A stretch of DNA of 39,155 nt, from the NCBI GenBank assembly GCA_021845925.1, contig JAJZUW010000012.1:1-39155 (forward strand), given 5' to 3'. This document shows positions 16,709-25,252 of this stretch, in pieces. The DNA is from Pseudomonadota bacterium (lineage in GTDB: Bacteria > Pseudomonadota > Gammaproteobacteria > Burkholderiales > Sulfuriferulaceae). The notes beneath the pieces are model-generated. The model was given only the letters and a program-made list of their open reading frames with translations. It made no database searches and was not told where the DNA came from. The translations under genes and the position numbers were made by a program. Position 1 is the first letter of the stretch. Every line of letters starts with the position of its first letter.

Positions 16709-18430
16709 TCAGGATTCGCTGCTGCGGTTATCCAGCTTTGCCTTCAGCAGAGCACCCAGGTTGGTGGTACCACTACTTGCACCCTGGTCATCCGCCAGCT
16801 TCTGCATGGCTTCATTGTGTTCAGCCTGGTCTTTGGCCTTGATCGACAGATGGATGCTGCGGTTCTTGCGATCCACATTGATGATCATGGCTTCGACAGC
16901 ATCGCCTTCCTTCAGGTGATTGCGAATGTCTTCCACGCGATCACGCGAGAATTCGGAAGCACGCAGGTAGCCTTCGACGTCATTGTCCAGCTGGATCACG
17001 GCGCCCTTGGCATCCAGCGACTTCACCTTGCCGCGTACGATACTGCCCTTGTCGAAACTGGACACGAAGCTGTTGACCGGATCGCTTTCGATCTGCTTGA
17101 TACCAAGCGAAATGCGTTCGCGTTCAACGTCGATGGCCAGCACGACAGCCTGGACTTCATCGCCCTTGTGGAAGTTGCGCACGGCTTCTTCGCCAGGCTG
17201 GCTCCAGGACAGGTCGGACAGGTGCACCAGACCATCGATGCCACCAGGCAAACCGATGAACACGCCGAAGTCGGTAATCGACTTGATCTGACCGCTGACA
17301 CGATCGCCCTTCTTGTGGCTGGCTTCGAAATCTTCCCATGGGTTGGACTTGCACTGCTTCATGCCCAGCGAAATACGACGGCGTTCTTCGTCGATTTCGA
17401 GCACCATGACTTCCACTTCGTCGCCCAGCTGGACCACTTTGGAAGGATGGACATTCTTGTTGGTCCAGTCCATTTCCGACACGTGCACCAGACCTTCGAT
17501 GCCAGTTTCGATTTCCACGAACGCACCGTAGTCGGTCAGGTTGGCCACCTTGCCGAACAGGCGGGTACCGGCCGGATAGCGACGGGACAGACCATTCCAG
17601 GGATCGTCGCCCAGCTGCTTGATACCGAGGGAAACCCGGTTCTTTTCCTGGTCGAACTTGAGAATCTTGGCTTCGACTTCGTCGCCCACCTGCACCACTT
17701 CGGAAGGATGCTTGACACGACGCCAGGCCATGTCGGTGATGTGCAGCAGACCGTCGATACCACCGAGGTCCACGAATGCGCCGTAATCGGTGATGTTCTT
17801 CACCACGCCCTTAACGACTGCACCTTCCTTCAGGTTGGCCAGCAGGGCTTCACGATCGGCACCCATGGTGGCTTCCAGCACGGCACGGCGCGAAACAACC
17901 ACGTTGTTGCGCTTGCGGTCGAGCTTGATCACCTTGAATTCGAGTTCCTTGTTTTCAAAAGGAGTGGTGTCCTTGACCGGGCGGATGTCGACCAGCGAAC
18001 CGGGCAGAAAAGCGCGGATGCCGTTGATCATGACTGTCAGGCCGCCCTTGACCTTGCCGTTGACCATGCCGGTGATGATTTCGCCGTCTTCCATGGATTT
18101 TTCCAGACCGATCCAGGCAGCAAGACGCTTGGCCTTGTCGCGCGACAGCCGGGTAGCACCGTAGCCGTCTTCGAGCATTTCGATGGCAACCGAGACAAAA
18201 TCACCGACCTTGACTTCGAGTTCGCCACGATCGTTACGGAATTCGTCGACCGGAACCAGGCTTTCGGACTTGAGGCCGGCATTGACGGTGACAAAGTTGT
18301 CATCAATGGCAACGACTTCGGCGGTAATGACTTCACCTGCGCGAAGTTCCTGACGGCTGAGGCTTTCTTCAAACAGGGCGGCAAAGCTTTCCATGCCGGC
18401 GTCGGCTTGGGTAGTGGCAGCAATAGACAT
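16709..18430 (-). CDS. rpsA: 30S ribosomal protein S1
   Basis: A 573-residue RNA-binding protein with six S1 repeats. The first two (to about residue 180) bind the ribosome; the rest bind mRNA, with repeat cores such as [40 protein letters not shown] and [21 protein letters not shown]1 recruits mRNA with weak Shine-Dalgarno sites to the 30S subunit. The start ATG at 18430 has no good ribosome site upstream (…CTGGATCCCTCGTTC), as in other rpsA genes, where S1 governs its own translation. The C-terminal tail ([19 protein letters not shown]) is usual for proteobacteria. Confidence 0.98.
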   Translation of the reverse strand: MSIAATTQADAGMESFAALFEESLSRQELRAGEVITAEVVAIDDNFVTVNAGLKSESLVPVDEFRNDRGELEVKVGDFVSVAIEMLEDGYGATRLSRDKAKRLAAWIGLEKSMEDGEIITGMVNGKVKGGLTVMINGIRAFLPGSLVDIRPVKDTTPFENKELEFKVIKLDRKRNNVVVSRRAVLEATMGADREALLANLKEGAVVKGVVKNITDYGAFVDLGGIDGLLHITDMAWRRVKHPSEVVQVGDEVEAKILKFDQEKNRVSLGIKQLGDDPWNGLSRRYPAGTRLFGKVANLTDYGAFVEIETGIEGLVHVSEMDWTNKNVHPSKVVQLGDEVEVMVLEIDEERRRISLGMKQCKSNPWEDFEASHKKGDRVSGQIKSITDFGVFIGLPGGIDGLVHLSDLSWSQPGEEAVRNFHKGDEVQAVVLAIDVERERISLGIKQIESDPVNSFVSSFDKGSIVRGKVKSLDAKGAVIQLDNDVEGYLRASEFSRDRVEDIRNHLKEGDAVEAMIINVDRKNRSIHLSIKAKDQAEHNEAMQKLADDQGASSGTTNLGALLKAKLDNRSSES

Positions 18431-18445
18431 GAACGAGGGATCCAG

Positions 18446-18466
18446 AAAACCCGCTGCAAGCGGGGT
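18446..18466 (-). promoter_or_regulatory. rpsA: Hairpin in the rpsA leader between cmk and rpsA
   Basis: The minus strand has CCCGC-TTGCA-GCGGG followed by TTTTC, only about 20 bases before the rpsA start. It looks like a weak intrinsic terminator or attenuator, and it could equally be part of the folded leader through which S1 represses its own translation. The 5-bp stem is short, so complete termination is unlikely. Confidence 0.5.
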
Positions 18467-18484
18467 AAATTTAACACCGTCCGG

Positions 18485-19162
18485 TCACAAGGCGGAACCG
18501 GACACCTTGGCCTGCCACTGTGAAAGCACAAATGACACCGCCTCGGCGATGCCCATATGGCTGGTATCCAGCAGCACGGCATCCGGCTGGCAGACCAGCG
18601 GCGCTACCGCACGCGTCGAATCGCGCAGGTCGCGCTGGCGAAGATCTTCCAGCAGGTTATCCAGTGTAGCACCCATTCCTTTTTCGATCAACTGTTTATA
18701 ACGCCGATCCGCACGAACTTCAACGCTGGCCGTCAAAAAAATCTTGAGAATGGCATCCGGGAACACCACCGAACCCATGTCGCGACCATCCGCGACCAGA
18801 CCTGGAGGCTGGCGAAAAGCCCGCAAGCGGTCTTGCAGCGCATCGCGTACAGCAGGGAAACGTGCCACCAGCGAAGCGCCGTTGCCAGCGGCCTCGCTGC
18901 GCATGGCGTCGGTCACGATCTCGCCAGCCAGCCAGACATTTCCCTGACCAAAGCGGACATCCAGCTGTTCGGCCAACTGCACCAGCGGCTGTTCATCGTC
19001 CAGGGAAATGGCCCGGCGCAAAGCCGCCAGCGCAACCAGGCGATACAAGGCTCCACTGTCAAGGTAGTGGAATCCGAGCGCATCTGCCACCAGGGCAGCC
19101 ACGGTTCCCTTGCCAGACGCCGAGGGCCCGTCAATTGCAATGACCGGTGGCAAACCCATCAT
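18485..19162 (-). CDS. cmk: Cytidylate kinase
   Basis: A 225-residue kinase that phosphorylates CMP and dCMP with ATP. The N-terminal P-loop is [20 protein letters not shown], and the nucleotide segment [17 protein letters not shown] follows. The conserved [20 protein letters not shown] holds the CMP-binding aspartate, and the LID region [15 protein letters not shown] follows. It begins two bases after the aroA stop, with GGGAG overlapping the end of aroA. ATG codons at 19162 and 19159 are both possible. The aroA-cmk-rpsA-ihfB order is conserved across proteobacteria. Confidence 0.96.
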   Translation of the reverse strand: MMGLPPVIAIDGPSASGKGTVAALVADALGFHYLDSGALYRLVALAALRRAISLDDEQPLVQLAEQLDVRFGQGNVWLAGEIVTDAMRSEAAGNGASLVARFPAVRDALQDRLRAFRQPPGLVADGRDMGSVVFPDAILKIFLTASVEVRADRRYKQLIEKGMGATLDNLLEDLRQRDLRDSTRAVAPLVCQPDAVLLDTSHMGIAEAVSFVLSQWQAKVSGSAL

Positions 19163-19164
19163 CC

Positions 19165-20460
19165 CTACTCCCGCACCGATATACGCGCAAAATCATCAAA
19201 GTAGCCCGGATAAGTCTTGTTGACACAGGCCGGATCATTGATACGGACCGGCACGCCGGCCAGCGCGATCAGCGAAAAGCACATGGCCATGCGATGGTCG
19301 TCATAGGTATCGATCGTGGCCGGCAAAAAACGTTCGGGCGGAACAATTCGCAAGTAATCCTCGCCCGCCTCGACTGTTGCGCCGACCTTGCGCAGTTCGG
19401 TTGCCATGGCAGCGATCCGGTCGGTTTCCTTGACCCGCCAGCTGCCGATATTGCGCAGCACACTTTCCCCGCGGGCAAACAGGGCCACGATCGCCACTGT
19501 CATGGCTGCATCGGGGATGTGATTGAAATCGGCATCAATGCCGCGCAGCTCTTCGTATTCATCATCATGCGAAGCGGTAATGGCATGCGCCTCATAATCA
19601 ATCTGGGCCCCCATCCGGGCCAGCGTTTCGGCAAAACGCACGTCGCCCTGGATGCTGTCGCGACCGACCCCTTCCACACGTACGGGTCCGCCGCCGATCA
19701 CCCCGGCCGCCAGAAAATAGGACGCCGAGGACGCATCGCCTTCCACATCGATCTGACCAGGGCTGGTGTAACGGGAACCTGCGGGCACATAAAATTCATT
19801 GCGGCCGCGCACCTCGACCTGAACGCCAAACCGGCGCATCAGATTCAGGGTGATATCGATGTACGGGCGCGAGATCAGCTCGCCCTCGACCTGCAGGATC
19901 ATTTCCCGGCCAGTCAGGGGCGCAGCCATCAGCAGACCAGTCAGGTACTGGCTGGACACATTGCCGCGCACGCTGACCCGCGCAGAATCGTTCAGCAACG
20001 GCGGCGCAATCACCAGAGGCGGACAACCTTCCTGGCCAGCATATTCGATCTGGGCGCCCAACTGGCGCAAGGCATCCACCAGATCGCGGATGGGACGCTC
20101 GTGCATCCGCGGCGTGCCGGTCAGCCGGTAGTTTCCACCCGCCAAAGCAAGCACGGCGGTCAGCGAGCGAAAGGCCGTGCCGGCATTGCCAAGAAACAGA
20201 TCGGCTTCCCGGCCGGGCAACGCACCAGCGCAGCCATGGACAATCAGCGTGTCGGCAGCAACCTTTTCGCAGGAAACGCCAAGCAGGCGCAATCCTTCCA
20301 GCATGACTTTCGTATCGTCCGAGTCCAGAAGACGGGTGATGCGGGTCGTGCCGGCCGACAGCGCTGCCAGCAGCAGAATCCGGTTTGACAGGCTTTTGGA
20401 GCCAGGCAGACTGACTGTGCCGCGTGCGGCAGTCAGCGGTAATAAATCAAGATATGACAT
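19165..20460 (-). CDS. aroA: 3-phosphoshikimate 1-carboxyvinyltransferase (EPSP synthase)
   Basis: The sixth step of the shikimate pathway, transferring enolpyruvyl from PEP to shikimate 3-phosphate. It has [20 protein letters not shown] at the N-terminus, the PEP loop [39 protein letters not shown], the active-site region [16 protein letters not shown], and [19 protein letters not shown] near the C-terminus. An in-frame ATG at 20535 lies just upstream of the predicted transcription start, so the ATG at 20460 (431 residues, MSYLDLLPL) is preferred and matches family length. The class I-like LGNAGTA loop suggests a glyphosate-sensitive type, though this is inference. Confidence 0.97.
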   Translation of the reverse strand: MSYLDLLPLTAARGTVSLPGSKSLSNRILLLAALSAGTTRITRLLDSDDTKVMLEGLRLLGVSCEKVAADTLIVHGCAGALPGREADLFLGNAGTAFRSLTAVLALAGGNYRLTGTPRMHERPIRDLVDALRQLGAQIEYAGQEGCPPLVIAPPLLNDSARVSVRGNVSSQYLTGLLMAAPLTGREMILQVEGELISRPYIDITLNLMRRFGVQVEVRGRNEFYVPAGSRYTSPGQIDVEGDASSASYFLAAGVIGGGPVRVEGVGRDSIQGDVRFAETLARMGAQIDYEAHAITASHDDEYEELRGIDADFNHIPDAAMTVAIVALFARGESVLRNIGSWRVKETDRIAAMATELRKVGATVEAGEDYLRIVPPERFLPATIDTYDDHRMAMCFSLIALAGVPVRINDPACVNKTYPGYFDDFARISVRE

Positions 20461-20533
20461 GCGTATAAACTCGCGAATCTGGCCGGAATTGCCGTTGACG
20501 ATCCGGCCGGCATCAGCACGGCCAAATCGTGGC

Positions 20534-20562
20534 ATTATAGCATGCCGGACCAGAGGTCAGAA
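20534..20562 (-). promoter_or_regulatory. Promoter of the aroA-cmk-rpsA-ihfB operon
   Basis: The minus strand has TTCTGA (20562-20557), a 17-base spacer and a perfect TATAAT (20539-20534) preceded by TG one base upstream, an extended -10. The weak -35 is compensated by the extended -10. The start would fall near 20527, giving a leader of about 65 bases before aroA. Confidence 0.7.
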
Positions 20563-20665
20563 CCGCTACGGATGATCCATCAGACAGATGACAAATCAAA
20601 TCGTTCGTCCAGAAGTAGCGCTGCTGTCTGTCACGCCATCGTCCTTGCAATCCGGACCAACACCC

Positions 20666-20679
20666 TGTCAATATTGACA
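20666..20679. promoter_or_regulatory. Perfect 14-bp palindrome upstream of the yjbQ-family gene
   Basis: TGTCAATATTGACA is a perfect inverted repeat about 24 bases before the ATG, upstream of the AGGAG site. It overlaps the place where a -10 box would sit if TTGCAA at 20645 is the -35. This position suits a repressor operator, but no regulator gene adjoins it. Confidence 0.45.
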
Positions 20680-20702
20680 TATTTGCATCAACAGGAGTCT
20701 AC

Positions 20703-21122
20703 ATGAAACATTTTCGCAAGGAACTGTGGTTCAATGTGCCTGCCCGGCGCGCATTCATCAACATCACCAATCAGGTAGAAGCCTGCCTCCAGGAAAGTGG
20801 CATCCGCGAAGGGCTGGTGCTGGTCAATGCGATGCACATCTCCGCTTCGGTGTTTGTCAATGACGACGAATCCGGGCTGCACCACGATTTTGACGTGTTT
20901 CTGGAAAAACTGGCACCACATGAACCCATTGCATCCTACCGGCACAATGACACCGGTGAAGACAATGCGGATGCCCACATCAAGCGGCAGATCATGGGAC
21001 GGGAAACCGTGGTCGCCGTGACGCAGGGCAAGCTGGATTTCGGTCCGTGGGAACAGATTTTTTATGGTGAATTTGACGGCAAGCGCAGGAAACGCGTGCT
21101 GGTCAAGATTATCGGCGACTAA
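20703..21122 (+). CDS. yjbQ: YjbQ family protein (UPF0047)
   Basis: A 139-residue protein matching the YjbQ/UPF0047 family along its whole length. It has the conserved [40 protein letters not shown], the histidine/aspartate segment [20 protein letters not shown], and the C-terminal [19 protein letters not shown]. Some members complement thiamine phosphate synthase mutants weakly, but the physiological role is unsettled. An AGGAG site lies five bases before the ATG. It stands alone, divergent from aroA, with a perfect palindrome in its leader. Confidence 0.92.
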   Translation: MKHFRKELWFNVPARRAFINITNQVEACLQESGIREGLVLVNAMHISASVFVNDDESGLHHDFDVFLEKLAPHEPIASYRHNDTGEDNADAHIKRQIMGRETVVAVTQGKLDFGPWEQIFYGEFDGKRRKRVLVKIIGD

Positions 21123-21234
21123 AAACAACAATTGCCGAAGACCCGGGTGTTCCGCTGATCGCAAAATCGCTCAAGCTTGGCGGAACCGGACCGTTAACGG
21201 GCCAACAAAAACAAAAATCATGGGAGCAACAGTC

Positions 21235-22413
21235 TTGAAAAAAGCCTTGATCTGGCCATTTCTGGCTTGCCTGATACTACCGCTCATCGCCGCCTGGTTT
21301 GCCTGGCCAGTCACCCACCTGCCGCCCGGGTTCGGCATTTTTCCGCCCGAACAAGTGCCAGGAACGCCCGGATTCAATCTGTTGGTCTTCTGCCTGCTCG
21401 CTGCATTCTGCGCCGTGATTGTCGCCCTGTACCTGTTCCCGGCATGGTTCGGTTTCCAACCGGTTACGCCGCCTCCCGAACCACAGAAATACCCGTTGCC
21501 GGCAAGATTCTGGGCAGGCCTGCTGATCACCCTGTTTTTCTGGTGGCTGATGTGGAAACGGATCACCCCTTTCGGTACCCTGGTCTATTTTGCCTTCACC
21601 CCCATGTGGTGGGGATTCATTCTGCTGCTGGATGGCCTGAACTGGCACCGGGGCGGCTGGTCGCTCATGGCCAACCGTCCACGGACCTTTGCCATCAGTG
21701 CTCTCGTTTCCGTCGGTGGCTGGTGCTTTTACGAGTATTTCAACTATTTTGTCCTGTCGGACTGGTATTATCCCAACGGTCACATGGCCGCCCTGCCGCA
21801 TGCGGAAATCGTGCTGCTGTTCCTGCTGGCCTATACCACGGTCTGGCCGGCCATTTTCGAATGGCTGAACCTGTTGCTGAGTTTCCCGCGCCTGCGCGCA
21901 CGTTATAGCAAGGGACCTCAGCTCAAACCATCCGGCACGCGCATGCTGTCGGTTGGCTTTCTGCTGATCGTCGCAACCGTTTTTCTGCCTTATCCGCTAT
22001 TCTGGGGCATCTGGATCGGTCCGCTTGCCGTACTGGCTGGCCAACTGCTGCGCAAGGGAATCTGGACACCATTCTCGGCTCTGGAACAGGGCAATTGGGC
22101 ACCATTCATGCTGAGCGGACTCGCCTCCCTGTGCAACGGTATTTTCTGGGAACTCTGGAACCACGGCAGTGAATCGCCCAATTTTCTTTCCGGACATGTT
22201 CCACCTTTCCCGACCAATCCGAATTTCTGGATTTACGACATTCCGTATGTCAATGTTCTGCATCCTTATTCGGAAATGCCGTTGCTGGGCTATTTCGGCT
22301 ATCTGCCGTTTGGCGTGCTGGTTTGGGTGTTTTTCATCTGGGCAGGAAATGTGCTGGGATTCGACACCAGCTTTCGTCCAGCGGAACTTGGCAAGCCATC
22401 AACCGGCCGATAA
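21235..22413 (+). CDS. Polytopic membrane protein, unrecognised
   Basis: A protein of about 392 residues that I do not recognise. It has nine or ten hydrophobic helices, unusually rich in tryptophan, phenylalanine and proline, for example LITLFFWWLMWKRITPFG and LVWVFFIWAGNVLGF. Candidate conserved spots are FEWLNLLL, CNGIFWELWNHGSES and FYEYFNYF, with acidic and aromatic residues at membrane edges. The open frame reaches back to 21064, into the previous gene. An ATG at 21220 has no ribosome site, whereas a TTG at 21235 has GGGAG eight bases upstream and begins a good membrane helix (KKALIWPFLACLILPLIA), so I prefer it. Nine bases later a diguanylate cyclase begins on the same strand, suggesting a shared transcript. 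Confidence 0.75.
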   Translation: MKKALIWPFLACLILPLIAAWFAWPVTHLPPGFGIFPPEQVPGTPGFNLLVFCLLAAFCAVIVALYLFPAWFGFQPVTPPPEPQKYPLPARFWAGLLITLFFWWLMWKRITPFGTLVYFAFTPMWWGFILLLDGLNWHRGGWSLMANRPRTFAISALVSVGGWCFYEYFNYFVLSDWYYPNGHMAALPHAEIVLLFLLAYTTVWPAIFEWLNLLLSFPRLRARYSKGPQLKPSGTRMLSVGFLLIVATVFLPYPLFWGIWIGPLAVLAGQLLRKGIWTPFSALEQGNWAPFMLSGLASLCNGIFWELWNHGSESPNFLSGHVPPFPTNPNFWIYDIPYVNVLHPYSEMPLLGYFGYLPFGVLVWVFFIWAGNVLGFDTSFRPAELGKPSTGR

Positions 22414-22422
22414 ACTGACAAC

Positions 22423-24060
22423 ATGAGCGATCCTGCCATTTCTTTCTGGTCGTTGTTGCGGTTTGCCGCGTTCTGGCTCTCCGTGCTGTGCTTCAGCTCG
22501 ACAGCAGCTGCAACAATGCGCCTGCAGGGAAACTGGTATCCGCCGGACAGCTGCCAGGTAGAGTCGCCAGACCTGTCAGCCGGCAGCCATCCGGTCAGCG
22601 TCCTGGAACGCACGCACGGCAATTATTGCTGGCATGGCCAGCTGACACTGACCGCGCCGGAAGACCTGGTCATCGATTTCAGCAACACCACAGTAATCGG
22701 TCGATTTCAGCACACCGTGTATGATGCCTCTGGCCATGTTGCCGGTGCTGCCAGTGGCGGCATCATGAGCCACAAACCTGATCCTTTCCTGCTGCGTCAC
22801 GGCAGGATGTTTCGTCTGCCAGCCGGACAGTACACCTTGGTCACCCGGCTGGACTCGCCGTTTCTGCTTGCCCAGCCAGAGCCTGATGTCGCCCCCCTGG
22901 ACCAGTATCTGCAGGCGCTCAAAATGGGAGACGCCGTCACCCTGATCTGCCTGGGAATCCTGATCGGACTGATGTTTTACTACCTGGTGCTGGCCAGTCT
23001 GCGCAGGAATCTGACCGACCTGCTGTATTCGCTGTTCCTGTTCGGAAACCTGCTCTACAACGGAACATCGTTGCTGGTTTTTCCCGAACTGTTGCATATT
23101 CACTGGTTTTACCTGATCAGCTTTCCGATCCTGCTGTCCAACATTGTCTACATCCTGTTTGTCATGCAACTGCTCAACATCAAAAAAGACAACCACCCCT
23201 GGCTGTATCGCACCGGCCAGTTCCTGGTCGGCATACTGTCCATTTTTGCGCTGTGCGGTTTTATCTTTCCGCACGAATCACTGGAACTGGACCGCGCAGG
23301 CGTGTCGATTTTTCTAAGTTTTGGCCTGATTTCAGGCGCCATCCGCACCTGGCAGGGGCATCATTCCGCACCCGCCTATCTGAACGCAGTTGTTCTGTTC
23401 TTCATCATGGGCATCTTGTCGATTTCGCTTGGCAAACTGGCTGACAACCAGATGATCGACATCGAACACCTTGGCCTGATTGCCGTCACGATTGAAGCCC
23501 TGTTGCTGGCTCTGGTGGTGGCCAGACAGTTTTCCCATCTGCGCGCCCAGTTTGAGCATGCGTGGACACATGCCATGCATGACTCGCTTACTGGTTTGAA
23601 AAACCGGCGTGGCTTTCTGGAATCCGGCGTGGCCGAAACCGAACGCAGCCGACAGAACAACCAGTCGATGTCCATCATCTTCCTGGATCTGGACAACTTC
23701 AAGCAACTCAACGACACCTACGGCCACGACGCCGGCGACGCGGCCTTGCGCGCTACGGCAAAGGCCCTGCGCACCAACCTGCGCGCCAACGATCTGCTCG
23801 CCAGGCTCGGTGGTGACGAATTTGCCATTCTCCTGCCGGAAATCGACCATAACGCCGCCATGGAAACCGGTCGCAAGGTGTTCCTTGCCGTCAACACGGC
23901 CCTGCTGGATTTTCCACCGGTCACTGCCAGCATGGGCGTGATTCGTTTTGAACGAACCACACGCAGTTTTGCCGCCATGATGAAAATCGCCGATGACCTG
24001 ATGTACGAGGTCAAGAAAAACGGCAAGAACAACATGAGCTATCGCCAGTTCGACGACTGA
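22423..24060 (+). CDS. Membrane diguanylate cyclase with 7TM-DISM-type sensor
   Basis: A 545-residue sensor that makes cyclic di-GMP. A signal helix (about 9-28) is followed by a periplasmic beta-rich domain of the DISM kind (about 30-155). Seven membrane helices span about 165-375, and the GGDEF domain starts at HDSLTGLKNRRGF. The active site GGDEF is intact at residues 463-467, with DLDNFKQLNDTYGHDAGD upstream. The inhibitory RxxD site (RAND) stands exactly five residues before it, so product feedback is expected. The 7TM-DISM class senses carbohydrates or other external ligands in some bacteria. It probably shares a transcript with the unrecognised membrane protein before it. The ATG has no strong ribosome site. 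Confidence 0.9.
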   Translation: MSDPAISFWSLLRFAAFWLSVLCFSSTAAATMRLQGNWYPPDSCQVESPDLSAGSHPVSVLERTHGNYCWHGQLTLTAPEDLVIDFSNTTVIGRFQHTVYDASGHVAGAASGGIMSHKPDPFLLRHGRMFRLPAGQYTLVTRLDSPFLLAQPEPDVAPLDQYLQALKMGDAVTLICLGILIGLMFYYLVLASLRRNLTDLLYSLFLFGNLLYNGTSLLVFPELLHIHWFYLISFPILLSNIVYILFVMQLLNIKKDNHPWLYRTGQFLVGILSIFALCGFIFPHESLELDRAGVSIFLSFGLISGAIRTWQGHHSAPAYLNAVVLFFIMGILSISLGKLADNQMIDIEHLGLIAVTIEALLLALVVARQFSHLRAQFEHAWTHAMHDSLTGLKNRRGFLESGVAETERSRQNNQSMSIIFLDLDNFKQLNDTYGHDAGDAALRATAKALRTNLRANDLLARLGGDEFAILLPEIDHNAAMETGRKVFLAVNTALLDFPPVTASMGVIRFERTTRSFAAMMKIADDLMYEVKKNGKNNMSYRQFDD

Positions 24061-24156
24061 TCGCCTCCGGACGTGAGAGCCAAGCGCGCCACAGCGGAAC
24101 CTGGCTGCCCCATGCCGAATCAGTTTCGGAAAAAATATTGCAGGCCGGTACTATCA

Positions 24157-24185
24157 CTGACACAATTAAACGCTACAATCATATT
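24157..24185 (+). promoter_or_regulatory. Possible promoter of the tripartite efflux operon
   Basis: CTGACA (24157-24162), a 17-base spacer and CATATT (24180-24185) lie about 30 bases before the adaptor gene, in an AT-rich patch. The match is modest (5/6 and 4/6), but position and composition fit. No regulator gene of the MarR or TetR type adjoins the operon. Confidence 0.4.
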
Positions 24186-24214
24186 TTTCTGACCTGTCCA
24201 TACCCGGCATCACC

Positions 24215-25252
24215 ATGAACACGACCGCTTCGTCCCGCCTGCGTCGCCCACTGCTGATCGGTGGCCCTGTTCTGATTCTGATCATTGTGCTGGCAGTCTG
24301 GCTGACCAGCGGTCGATATATCACTACCGACGATGCCTATACCCATGCTGCCCAGGTGAATATCAGCGCCAACATTGCCGGCCGGGTCAGTCATGTGGAT
24401 GTACGCGACAACACGCTGGTGCAGGCGGGCCAGGTCCTGGTCAAGCTGGATGACAAAGACCAGCGCATCGACGTATCCCATGCGCAGGCAGCTCTGGCCG
24501 ATGCCCGCGCAGTCATCATCGCCCGTCGGGCAGTCTGGCAACAGCGCAAGGCTGAATCCGAAGCCGCCAGGCAGACACTGGTCTGGCAAACAGCTACGCT
24601 GGCCCGTATCAGCCTGCTGGCCGGCAAAGGCATTGCCTCCCGCGCACAGCTGGATGATGCGCAACATGCGGTGGATTCTGCCCGTCAGCAACTGGTTGCC
24701 AGTCAGCAGGCGCTGGCAGCAGCTCTGGCCGATCTCAATGGAAAGCCGGACCTGCCGCCAGAGCAATATCCTCTGGTACAACAAGCAGCCGCCAGGCTGG
24801 CCAGCGCACGGCTCAGATTGTCATGGACCACGATTTGCGCCCCGACGGCTGGTTACGTCACCCAGGTGACCAACCTGCAGCCGGGAGATACCATCCGGGC
24901 TGATACCCCCCTGTTTCCACTGGTGTCATCGACTGATGTCTGGGTAGATGCCAATGTCAAGGAAACCGACCTGCCTGACATCAAGCCCGGACAAACGGCC
25001 AGCGTCACCGTTGATGCGCATCCTGGCCAGGTGTATCACGGCGTGGTCGACAGCATTGCTCCGGGCACCGGTGCCAGTTTTTCCCTGTTGCCACCCGAGA
25101 ACGCCACGGGCAACTGGATCAAGGTTGTGCAGCGCGTGGTCGTCCGCATCCGGCTGACCGATACCGACAGCAAATACCCGCTGGGCAACGGATTCAGCAG
25201 CATCGTCGACATCGACACCGGACGCACCAGACTGCAAAAATGGCTGAAATAG
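24215..25252 (+). CDS. HlyD/EmrA-family periplasmic adaptor
   Basis: A 345-residue membrane-fusion protein that links an inner-membrane pump with an outer-membrane channel. It has a short cytoplasmic start, one membrane helix (about 13-33) and the lipoyl half-motif YTHAAQVNISANIAGRVSHV. A coiled-coil hairpin runs from about 85 to 175, then the second lipoyl half (TICAPTAGYVTQVTNLQPGD) and a beta-barrel domain (DTPLFPLVSSTDVWVDANVK). Length and order match the EmrA/VceA type. Its end overlaps the pump gene by 13 bases, so the two are translated together. Confidence 0.92.
   Translation: MNTTASSRLRRPLLIGGPVLILIIVLAVWLTSGRYITTDDAYTHAAQVNISANIAGRVSHVDVRDNTLVQAGQVLVKLDDKDQRIDVSHAQAALADARAVIIARRAVWQQRKAESEAARQTLVWQTATLARISLLAGKGIASRAQLDDAQHAVDSARQQLVASQQALAAALADLNGKPDLPPEQYPLVQQAAARLASARLRLSWTTICAPTAGYVTQVTNLQPGDTIRADTPLFPLVSSTDVWVDANVKETDLPDIKPGQTASVTVDAHPGQVYHGVVDSIAPGTGASFSLLPPENATGNWIKVVQRVVVRIRLTDTDSKYPLGNGFSSIVDIDTGRTRLQKWLK

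Noticed and set aside
16817-18523. A 568-codon open frame on the plus strand across rpsA
   Set aside because: It lies fully antisense to the well-supported S1 gene, has no ribosome site or recognisable domain, and its histidine/valine-rich text is the usual shadow of GC-rich codon use.
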